DNA from: Candidatus Altimarinota bacterium
GTDB taxonomy: Bacteria > Patescibacteriota > Gracilibacteria > GCA-2401425 > JAJOLG01
Direction: 5' to 3'
DNA: 8,696 bases
Assembly: GCA_021129445.1 (NCBI GenBank)
Contig: JAJOLG010000015.1
Span: 1-8,696, forward strand
Shown: positions 1 through 7,685 of the stretch, piece by piece
Layout of the letters: each line of letters begins with the position of its first letter
Numbering within the stretch: position 1 is the stretch's first letter
Program-made: the position numbers and the translations under genes
The notes under the pieces: generated by a model
The model's input: only the letters and a program-made list of their open reading frames with translations
What the model was told of the DNA's origin: nothing
Databases searched by the model: none

Positions 1-207
1 ATCTCATTTTTCTGGTTTTGCTAATTGATCAAAAATCATATTTTTATTATTATTTATAGTTTCTTTATTTTCTTTTTTAATTGACTGATCCATCATTTTA
101 TTAATCTCATCAAGATTTTTATCAACTTTATTTCAAGAATTTTCACAAGATGAAAATAATAAAGTTGTTGCAAATAAAATTGAAATAATTGTTAAAATTT
201 TTTTCAT
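1..207 (-). CDS. Small putative lipoprotein, N-terminal part (runs off left edge)
   Basis: This is the first 69 codons of a minus-strand gene whose end lies outside the window. The N-terminus is a signal peptide: two lysines after the initiator Met, a hydrophobic stretch to about residue 18, then Phe-Ser-Ser-Cys with Cys21 as the likely lipidated residue. The rest is hydrophilic and rich in Lys, Asn, Asp and Glu, with no recognisable domain. Two in-frame TGA codons (read as Gly) occur, one shortly after the cysteine and one near the window edge. It begins 24 bases after the yidC stop, so it may be co-transcribed with yidC. No Shine-Dalgarno sequence precedes the ATG. The export signal is fairly clear, but the lipobox is imperfect (Phe at -3) and the function is unknown. 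Confidence 0.7.
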
Positions 208-231
208 AATATTTTTATTAATTTTTTATTT

Positions 232-1500
232 TTATGCTTCAATTACTGTAACTCAATCTTTTTTTTCATGTTTTTTTACAATTACAGCATCAGAAATATT
301 TTTATTTTTTTTATTCTTTTTTCAAGGTTTTTTTGGATTATCATCATTATCACTTTTGTAATTTACATAAAGCTGTTGAACTGCTGAAAAAAGTGTAGAA
401 ACAAACCAGTAAATTCATAATCAAGCAGGCATTGTGTAAGAAAAAACGGTTATCATTAAAGGCATTACATATTTCATAGTTTTTCACATAATTTTCATCT
501 GCTCTTCCATTATTCCTCATAATCACACCGGCTGAGTTTTTTGTCAAGCAAAAGTTAAATGCATTTGCCAATATTGAGTTAATCAAATTATTATTGCCAA
601 ATACCAAACATACGAATCCTTTAAATCAAACAATCAAAAGAAATGTGAATTTATCATTCAGTAATCAAAATCTTGCAAAAAACCATAAAGTAAATATGCA
701 TTATTTGCTGTCAATCAATCTTTAATTATGTAAAAAATTGCAATTAAAAATGGAAATTGAATCAAGATCGGTAAACACGATCACATTGGATTTACTCAAT
801 TTTTCTTCCAAATTTGCATTGTTTCTTGTGCAATTTTTGCCTGATCTCATGCATATTTTTTCTTTATTTCATCAAGCTTTGGCTGAATTTTTTGTAATTC
901 TTTTTGACTTTTTAAAGCCTTGTGATTTGGATACAAAAGAGCTAATTTAATCAAAATCGTCAAAACAATAATTGCAAAAGCTAATGAATTTCAAGGTCAA
1001 ACCTCAATTAACCAAATTAAAAAATTGTAAAGCGGTTTATAAAATAATCCATCCCAAATTTTTCAAAAAAATCAAGATTCAACAATTTTTACATTGTTCT
1101 CATAAATTTTTCAATCTTTTGTTTCAAAAATAATTTTATAATCTCAAATCTCTCAAAACATTTTTAAATTTTCATCTCAAAAACTTATAACTTTTCTTTC
1201 TCACGAAGCCAAAGAAATCGCCTTACAATCGTTGATTTGAAAAACATTTGTTAAATCTTTTTTTTCTCACAATTTCAAAAACTCAACTTTTAAAGGAGAA
1301 TTTGGACAATAATCCTTAAATTCAACTTTTTCTTTTGTGTTATTAAAAACATCAAAAGACACCATTTCTCAAAATGTGTATTCCTGTTTTCATTTTATGA
1401 TAATTTGATTTTCTGAAATTTTTTGAGGTTGAGGTAAAATTAAAAGAAAAAAAGTGTAAGATAGTAAAAAAATTAATGAAAATTTTAAAATTTGGTTCAT
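232..1500 (-). CDS. yidC: Membrane protein insertase YidC/Oxa1 family
   Basis: Reading TGA as Gly gives 422 residues ending in TAA. YidC inserts and folds inner-membrane proteins, alone or with SecYEG. Residues about 5-23 form the first membrane segment. A modest extracytoplasmic domain follows, then the conserved Oxa1 core of about five segments from about residue 160. The family signature is clear: a Lys/Gln-rich cytoplasmic hairpin, then Asn237-Pro-Met-Gly-Ser-Cys-Leu-Pro leading into ILIQFPFLIAIFY. Gly240 of this motif is encoded by TGA. The charged residue in the hydrophilic groove, usually Arg, is Lys185 here. The C-terminal tail is Lys/Asn-rich and basic, as expected for ribosome contact. 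The gene follows rnpA after a 133-base gap, the conserved rpmH-rnpA-yidC order. No Shine-Dalgarno sequence is seen before the ATG at 1500. Confidence 0.95.
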
Positions 1501-1633
1501 ATTTTTTTGTTATTTTTAAAATTATTTTTTTATCTTTATTTTTATTTTTTCTTTATTTTCCTACTTTTGTAGGAAAATTAAAAATTATTTTTTAAAATAA
1601 AAATTATTTTTTTTCTAAAAGCAAAAATATTTT
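1501..1633 (-). other. rnpA-yidC intergenic region, low-complexity AT leader
   Basis: This 133-base gap is the longest in the window. It consists almost only of A/T runs and could hold the yidC 5' untranslated region. A 15-base direct repeat (taaaaattatttttt) starts at 1579 and again at 1598, a spacing of 19 bases; this may be simple low complexity. The only G/C-containing structure is the inverted repeat at 1555-1578, listed separately. I see no convincing -35/-10 pair and no coding potential. Confidence 0.5.
1555..1578. other. Perfect 10-bp inverted repeat (stem-loop) upstream of yidC
   Basis: Arms attttcctac (1555-1564) and gtaggaaaat (1569-1578) are perfectly complementary around a 4-base loop. 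Five base pairs of the stem include three G-C pairs, which stands out in this AT-only gap. On the transcribed minus strand the stem is followed by taaagaaaaaa, not a U-run, so a classical intrinsic terminator for rnpA is not supported in that direction. It may be an RNA processing or stability element in the yidC leader, or a protein-binding palindrome. Confidence 0.45.
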
Positions 1634-1993
1634 TTATTTTTTCAAAAAATTTTTATCAAGTTTGAAAAAAAATTTTTCAATAAATTCGTCAATTTCAGAA
1701 GATTGTTTATCCAAAGCAGTTTCAAATGGGAAAAAAACAAATTTTCATAAAAGCTTATCCTCAATTCATTTTTTTTTCAAAACATTCTTTATTGATGCAC
1801 GAAAAATTCTTTTTAATCTGTTTCTTTTTACTGCTAATTTTGAAATTTTTTTTGAAACAATTACAGTAATTTTAAATTTTTCATCACTTTTCAAAAATTT
1901 AACATTAAAAAAAGGCGTCCTAAAACCAGCACCTTTTCTTAATGTTTTCTGAATCTCTTTGTTATTTCTTAATCTGTTTGATTTTTGAAACAT
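1634..1993 (-). CDS. rnpA: Ribonuclease P protein component
   Basis: This is a 119-residue basic protein when TGA is read as Gly. It is the protein subunit of RNase P, which aids the catalytic RNA in removing 5' leaders from pre-tRNAs. The family signature is plain: VSKKISKLAVKRNRLKRIFR at residues 46-65, containing the Arg-Asn-Arg motif (57-59). The N-terminal RLRNNKEIQKTLRKG block is also typical. The C-terminal part after Lys75 needs TGA readthrough as Gly at residue 76 and continues to a TAA at 1634. Without it the protein would stop after 75 residues and lose the last third of the fold. It starts 13 bases after the rpmH stop, the usual tight rpmH-rnpA pairing. No Shine-Dalgarno sequence is visible. 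Confidence 0.95.
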
Positions 1994-2006
1994 TGAAAAA
2001 ATAAAA

Positions 2007-2180
2007 TTAAACTCTTTTTCAGTAAAAAGTCTTTTTAACAGCTAAAACATGTCTTCATTTAGATCTTCTTGATTTAATCACATTTCTTCATCAAACAGTA
2101 GACATTCTTTTTAAAAAACCGTGTTTTCTATGTCTTTTTACTTTATTTCACTTTTTTTTGTAATGATACATTAAACTCAT
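2007..2180 (-). CDS. rpmH: 50S ribosomal protein L34
   Basis: This 57-codon gene is too short for routine gene finding and is split five times by TGA under the standard code. Read with TGA as Gly it gives the L34 core VKRHRKHGFLKRMSTVGG (14-31) followed by RNVIKSRRSKGRHVLAV. The TGA codons fall at residues 11, 30, 31, 42 and 54; 30, 31 and 42 match glycines conserved in L34 throughout bacteria. Only one Gly uses GGT (Gly21). The start at 2180 has a purine-rich gaga just upstream; a second ATG at 2171 (Met4) would give an N-terminus closer to the usual length. A nine-residue tail after LAV is longer than in most L34 proteins. It is the strongest evidence in the window for the code assignment. 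Confidence 0.95.
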
Positions 2181-2268
2181 AATATCTCGTTATTTTTACT
2201 AATTATTTTATATTTTTTAAAAAATGCCAGAAAAAAATATTATTTTTTTATTTTAAGTCAATATTTTT
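2181..2268 (-). promoter_or_regulatory. secF-rpmH gap with possible promoter for rpmH-rnpA
   Basis: This 88-base AT-rich gap holds a TTGACT on the minus strand (2261-2256) that matches a sigma-70 -35 box. No good -10 lies at the ideal 17 bases; taatat comes only 13 bases after it, and tataaaat lies much further downstream, nearer the gene. An AT-only inverted repeat (aaaaaaatatt at 2231-2241 and aatattttttt at 2260-2270) overlaps the secF stop and could act as a weak terminator. Both calls are tentative because chance matches are common at this base composition. Confidence 0.25.
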
Positions 2269-3222
2269 TTAAATTAAATCATCACTAGTTTTAATTTTAC
2301 TTTTTCTTTCAGTTAATTCTCATTTATGAGACATCCCAACTAAAACAGGAGTTGCGATAAAAATTGAAGAATAAGTTCAAATTGCAATTCAAACTATCAA
2401 AGCTAAAACAAATAATTGAATCGATTCTGCTCAGAAAAAATAAAGCGCAATCAAAGGAAATAATGTTGAAACTGAAGTATTTATTGATCTTGACAATGTT
2501 TGATTTACAGCATTATTTGAAATTTCTTCAAAATTTGAAGTCTTTTTTCTTCTCTGTGTATTTTCTCTAATTCTATCAAAAACTACAATTGTATCATGAA
2601 CCGAAAATCACATCACAGTTAAAAGCGCAGTAATAAACAAGGCATCAATTTCAACTCATGTAAAAATTCACATTAAAGAAAAAACTCAAATTGTAATAAT
2701 TATATCATGCGCAAGCGCGATAATCGCTGTAATTCAAAACTTAAATGAAGATAATTCTTCTGGCAAATTTCTGAAGGCATATGCAATATAAAAAATAATT
2801 ATCACAATCGCAACAAGCAAGGCAATCATTGCATTATACTTCATTTTTTCTCAAACAGATGCTCAAATTGTTGTAAATTCTTTTTCCGTAAATTCTCAAA
2901 ATTTTTCTTTCAATGCAAATTTTACATCTGCATGATTTTTTTCGTCCAACTCTTTTGTTTTAATTAAAAAATCATTATTTCAAACACTTTGAATACTTGG
3001 ATAAAGACTTGAAAATTTTTCATCAAATACTGATTTTAAATCAGATTTTGTAACATTTTTATCAAAAATCACCTTCATCATTGTTCATCATGTAAAATCA
3101 AGTCAAAAATTTAAAATATTTCAAGTTGTAATTTTATTATAAGCTAACGATCACAAACTTATAAAAATCAATGTTAATGAAATTGCGAACCAAATTTTTG
3201 ATTTTCAAATAATATTGTACAT
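2269..3222 (-). CDS. secF: Protein translocase subunit SecF
   Basis: This is a 317-residue protein with TGA read as Gly (about 19 TGA codons against a single GGG). SecF works with SecD as a proton-driven motor that helps pull secreted proteins through SecYEG. Membrane segment 1 lies at about residues 8-28, followed by the family motif LDFTGGT at 41-47, with both glycines TGA-encoded. An extracytoplasmic domain of about 90 residues comes next, then a five-helix C-terminal block. The diagnostic segment is VMGFSVHDTIVVFDRIREN, with Asp210 in the conserved His-Asp-Thr position. The length fits the SecF family. An in-frame TAA just upstream of the ATG fixes the start region. The 68-base gap to priA is A/T runs only. 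SecD, normally adjacent or fused, is not in this window. Confidence 0.95.
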
Positions 3223-3290
3223 ATTTTATGTTAATTTTTAATTTTTTTTATTGAAAAAAAATTTTTTTTTAAAGCAAGAAAAAATAAATT

Positions 3291-5552
3291 TTAAGAAAAA
3301 TTATTCGGATTTCTATCAATTTTACAATCTAAAAACAAACTTTTATCAATATTTCACATAAATTTTTCAACATTTTTTCAACGAATAATTATGTTCCAAA
3401 TATATTCATTTTTAATTTTTGGAATTACAGCGGGGGCAGAATTTATTCTAATTTTTTCAAAATTTTTATTTTTTTTCGCAAAATCATCAGATTTTTTTTT
3501 CAAATTCTCAAAAATATTTTTCACCCTTTCCTGTAATTTTTGTAAATTTTTATCCCTCAAAGAAATTTTTACAATCTCTCAAAATGGTGGCAATTGCAGG
3601 ATTTTCCTTGTTTCAAGCTCTCTTTCATACAATTTTTGAAAATCATATTTTTGAATAATCTCAAATAAATCATGATCATTTTTAAAAGTCTGAACCAGAA
3701 CTTTTGCATTTTTTTCTCATCTTCAGGCCCTTCAAGCTACTTGAACAATCAACTGAAAAGTCCTCTCTTCTGATTTAAAATCCGGAATATTTAAAGACAT
3801 ATCCGCAGAAATCACTCAAACAAGCGAAATATTTTCAACATCAAGTCATTTTGTAATCATTTGAGTTCAAATCAAAATATCAATTTCTCAATTTTTTAAC
3901 TTAGAAAATAAATTATCGTAATCCTTTTTTGACTTTATATTATCAGCATCTGCTATTTTTATTTTTGCATTTGGAAAAATTTTTTTCACATTTTCAAAAA
4001 GTTTCTGTGTTCAAATTCAAATTTGTCTAAAATCTTTTCATCAGCATTTTTTTCAATCAATAATATTTTTGCAAGCTCAAACATCTTCAATTTTTCAACA
4101 ATAATGACAAACCAATTTTGATTTTTCTCATTTTTTATGAAAAGTCATAGACACTTCGCAATTTTGACATTTCACTGGATTACCGCAATTTAAACAGGAA
4201 ATCGATGAATGCATTCATCTTTGATTTAAAAATAAAATCACCTGCTCATTTTTTTTCAAAGAATTTTTTATTTCAAATTTTAATTTTTCAGAAATATAAG
4301 AAAAATTTTTTGCCCTAAATTCCATTTTCAAATCAACAATTTCAATATTTGGCAAAGGTTTTCAGTTTGCTCTTTTTGGTAATTCAAGTATTTTAAATCA
4401 ATTTTTTTGAAATTCAAAATAATCAGCAACATCGGGGGTTGCAGTTCAAAAAATCAATTTTGAACCAAAAATTTCCGCATAAAATTCAGCAATTTTTTGA
4501 GTGCGATAATTTGGCGAGGAATTGTTTTTAAAAGTCCACTCATGCGCTTCATCAAGGCAAATCAAGCCTAAATTTTGCCACGGCATAAAAATCGCAGATC
4601 TTGAACCGATAATCAATTTTGTTTTTCAAATTTTCACATTATGCCAAATTTCCGCCTTTTTTACAGGAGAAATTTTTGAATGCACAACTCAAATCACATC
4701 TTTTTCAAAAGAATTTTCAAAACTTTTCAAAAATTGAGGTGTCAAGGAAATCTCGGGGAGCAGTAAACAAGCCTGTTTTCAAACTTTCAAAACCTCTCTC
4801 ACAGCATGTTTGTAAATTTCAGTTTTTCAAGAACCTGTAATTCAATGGATAAAAATTTTCTGATTTTTTTGAATTTCTTCAAAATTTTTTTCTTGGTCTG
4901 AATTTAATTTTAGAAAATTTTTATCATTAAAAAAATTTTGTTCCTCTAACTTTTTTTTTAAAAAAATATTTTTTTTCAATTTTTTATTTTCAAGATCAAT
5001 TTTTTTTATCTCTTCCAAGTTTTTTTTCAAAATTTTTTTCTCATTTTTTTCTTCCAAGACCCTAATTTTTTCTAAATTTTCGTCTAAAATTTTTTCAGGA
5101 TTTAAAAAAAATTTTTCCTCTTTTAAAAAATTTTTTACTTCATTTTCAGTTGGGGAAAAAATTTTTTTTGGCAAAAATAAAGAACTTGTCTGCTGTAAAT
5201 TTGAAAAATAAAATTTATTGATTTTAAAAATCAACTCCAAAAATTTTTTAGTCTGGGAAAAATTTTCAAAATTCAATCAAAAATTTTTTGGCAAAATTCA
5301 CAAAATATTTTTAATTTTTTTTTCGTCTAAAACTTTTCAATGTTGATCAAACGGAGTTTCAGAAAAATTTACAAGCAATCCAAATTTTTCCTTTTTTCAA
5401 AAAGGAATTTTTACAATTCTTCATAAAATTTTTTCAAAATTTTTTCAAAAAAACTCTTTTTCCGCATCAGAAAAATTTTCATCAGAAAACTTGTACCAAA
5501 CAGTATTTGGCATATAATAAACATAATCTGATAAAATTATTTCTAAAAACAT
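3291..5552 (-). CDS. priA: Primosomal protein N' / replication restart helicase PriA
   Basis: This is a 753-residue protein with TGA read as Gly, near the usual PriA length. PriA recognises stalled forks and D-loops and starts helicase reloading. Walker A is GITGSGKT at 237-244 (Lys243) and Walker B is LDEAH with Asp334, where DEEH is common in the family. Further motifs are GSRSAIF, GTATP, LNQRG, then IGTQMITKGLDV, QVAGRAGRG and the C-terminal LPPF. Eight zinc-binding cysteines are kept at 453, 456, 462, 465, 482, 485, 494 and 503. The last pair is spaced CX8C rather than the usual CX2C. The N-terminal region before the helicase, about residues 150-220, is an unusually Lys/Glu/Asn-rich predicted coiled coil. 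The gene follows the tsaE-HD gene after 40 bases and has no Shine-Dalgarno sequence. Confidence 0.95.
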
Positions 5553-5557
5553 AATTA

Positions 5558-5589
5558 AAAAATCTTTTTAGAAAGATAAAAAGATTTTT
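5558..5589 (-). terminator. 12-bp AT-rich hairpin between tsaE-HD and priA
   Basis: Perfect arms aaaaatcttttt (5558-5569) and aaaaagattttt (5578-5589) surround an 8-base loop. On the transcribed minus strand the hairpin comes right after the tsaE-HD stop and ends in gatttttt, only a few bases before the priA ATG. The U-run and symmetry resemble an intrinsic terminator or attenuator. However, the stem contains a single G-C pair and the U-run is mostly part of the stem, so it should be weak. It may reduce read-through into priA or influence its translation start. Confidence 0.4.
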
Positions 5590-5592
5590 ATT

Positions 5593-6609
5593 TTATTCAA
5601 ATTTTTCCAACTCTTTTTCAATTTTTAAATTGTATTTCAACATTTTTTCGTAAACCTTTTCACTTTTTTTACTTCAATCTCAATATCTTTTTTTCACATC
5701 TTTAACCCTCTCTTTCACAGAAACCCTTTTATTATGCATAGTTGTCGCATCTGCAAAATAAACAATTTTCTCTTCAATTGTTGAAAATCATTTTGAATTA
5801 AATCAATGAGACGAAATAACTTTTCAAATTTCTTTGTATCACATTTCATAAAACAGCTTTCAACCTGCTTTTTCGTGCGATAATCAGGAAAATTGTTCTT
5901 TCATTTTTTTCCAAAGATTTACAGTTTCAGCAGAAAATTTTAATCAAAAAATATCAAAATAATATCAATCTTTTTCCTTCATTTTATCCACAAAATCAAT
6001 ATATTTCAAAATATCATGCAATCTTGCTGATGTGTAAATCAATCATTTGTCAACAATTTTTCAATTTTTCAAAAATTTTTCTGCAATTTGAACAGCAGTA
6101 TTTGCAACTTGTGCGGTGTGCTCTTGAATTCAAATTGGAGTTTTAAATTTTTCAAAAATTTTTTTAATCTCATTTTCAGAAAAATTTGTTCAAAAAAATT
6201 TTATTTCGACAAATCTTTCATTTTCAGATTTTTTTTGAAAATGCAATTCAATTCCAGATTTTGGCTTAAAATTCAGTTTTTCAGCCCATTCAACAATCAC
6301 AAAATCATCAGATTCAAAATTTTCTTCAAGAGATTCCAAATTTTGATTTTCAAGTCTGTAAATATCATAATGCCAAATTTTTTTGAATTTTTCAGAATTT
6401 TTTAGTTCATAAAAATTCTCCAAAGCATAACTTGGCGATTTAATTTTTTTCTCAACTCAAATATTTTCCAAAAAAAATTTTGTAAAAGTAGTTTTTCAAG
6501 CTCAAACTTCTCAAAAAATCAAAATATTTGAAAATCAAAAAACATTTTTTTCAATTTCCTTCGCAAAATTTTTTGTATCCTCCAAGTTTTTCAAAACTTT
6601 TTTTATCAT
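5593..6609 (-). CDS. tsaE: TsaE tRNA t6A ATPase fused to HD-domain phosphohydrolase
   Basis: This is a 338-residue two-domain protein (TGA as Gly). Residues 1-140 are TsaE, the ATPase that partners TsaB/TsaD in making t6A37 on ANN-reading tRNAs. It shows the P-loop GEVGAGKTT (33-41, Lys39, all three glycines TGA), the SPSYALENFYE segment, HYDIYRL (80-86) and the conserved VEWAE (Glu107-Trp108). Residues about 155-338 form an HD domain with a complete set of candidate metal ligands: His164, His198-Asp199, His245, His268 and Asp287, followed by the HD-typical VSVKERVKDVKKRYG. A TGA-encoded Gly141 lies at the boundary. No ATG, GTG or TTG occurs between that codon and His164, so a separate HD gene is unlikely. 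The HD substrate is unknown; YqeK-like nucleotide hydrolases are one comparison. The start is 7 bases after the upstream stop. Confidence 0.85.
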
Positions 6610-6616
6610 AAAAAAA

Positions 6617-7684
6617 TTATTGAATAATTGTATAACTCAAATCAATTCACTGAGTTCATTGATAAATTTTTCTTGTAATTGTTTGAACCGATCAATAAAC
6701 CTGTGCAGTTGAGGTAATCTCTTGAACAAGAGATGGCAAAGGTTCGGTACATCAAGAAATTTCATAATGAATTGGAAGTCAATTTATATCATCTCAATTT
6801 TCATAAAGATAATTTTGATAAGTTAAAGTTAAAACAGGTTTAAAAGGATTTCAATTTAATGGATCTCATCATCAATCAAGCAAATCAACAATTGATTGAT
6901 CTTTACAATCATCACCTGCATTAGTTAAGCAATGTCAAATTGTATTTGTTGAATCAAATTCAAGTTTTCAATTATGTGAAAAAGTTCAATTGATTTTATA
7001 ACAAAATGGATTTTTATCCTGATCTCAGGAATAACTACATTCTTGAGAAGATTGTAAATAATATCAAGTTCAATCCGCGCTGTCTTCATTTACATCTAAC
7101 CTCCAATTCACAATATTTGTTTTATCGCTATCTCAATCTGTATAAATACTATTTCAATTTACAGAAAAATTCACCTCAGCGGTATCAGTATTACAAATAT
7201 TTACAATTGTTCAACTATTTGAAGATTCTCAAATTCAAGCATTATCCTTATAAAGATAAAATTTTCTAAAATTTTTATATTTTTTTCTATTTTTATCCAA
7301 ATTTAAAATATTATCAATATTTCACTTCCAAACTAAATATCAAGATTCAGTAGTTGAATCCGATAATCATTTCACTCACCATTTATACATCAATCTATTT
7401 CAATTCAATTTCAATAATCAATCATTTACAATTAGTCCATATTGTGTTTTTCAATTTGTTGAATCATTAAATCAAATATCATGAGTATTTATTTCAAATA
7501 AAGCCTGTTCAATTCAAGATTCTGCTCAATAAATTGCCATATTATATCTTTCTGCAATTCAAATATTTTTTTGTGAAGAAACAAGAGATCAAACAAGTAA
7601 TGATGACAATCAAAATAAAATAATTGAATATCAAAATACCATCATTAAAGAGGCCGCTTTTTTTTCTTTTAAAAATTTTAACAT
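6617..7684 (-). CDS. Prepilin-like secreted surface protein
   Basis: This is a 355-residue protein with TGA as Gly. The N-terminus is basic (KEKK at 6-9), followed by Ala-Ala-Ser and a hydrophobic helix at about 12-35. Next comes an amphipathic segment with AESGIEQAL at 54-62. This layout is typical of type IV minor prepilins of the PilX kind and of their relatives in candidate-phyla bacteria. The rest is an extracytoplasmic domain rich in Asp, Asn, Ser and Gly with six cysteines, which could pair as disulfides outside the cell. The C-terminal part contains short beta-like strands. The canonical Glu5 of the mature pilin is not evident, so cleavage by prepilin peptidase is an inference. It starts one base after the stop of a related gene, which argues for one operon. 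The specific function is unknown. Confidence 0.75.
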
Positions 7685-7685
7685 T

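Noticed and set aside
350-607. 85-codon minus-strand frame inside yidC
   Set aside because: It is in a different frame from YidC, which is well supported across the whole span; no family features are seen.
3240-3275. A-run/T-run inverted repeat between priA and secF as a terminator
   Set aside because: It has no G-C pairs in the stem and cannot be told from simple A/T runs.
4842-5276. Separate 144-residue minus-strand protein
   Set aside because: It is in frame with priA and is bounded only by TGA codons, so it is an internal piece of PriA.
6088-6405. Plus-strand open frame of 105 codons opposite the TsaE domain
   Set aside because: It is antisense to a clear TsaE-HD coding region, has Phe/Lys/Asn-rich sequence without any motif, and is explained by AT-rich composition. 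The same applies to the other plus-strand frames (for example 1662-1952, 7006-7269, 7903-8127).
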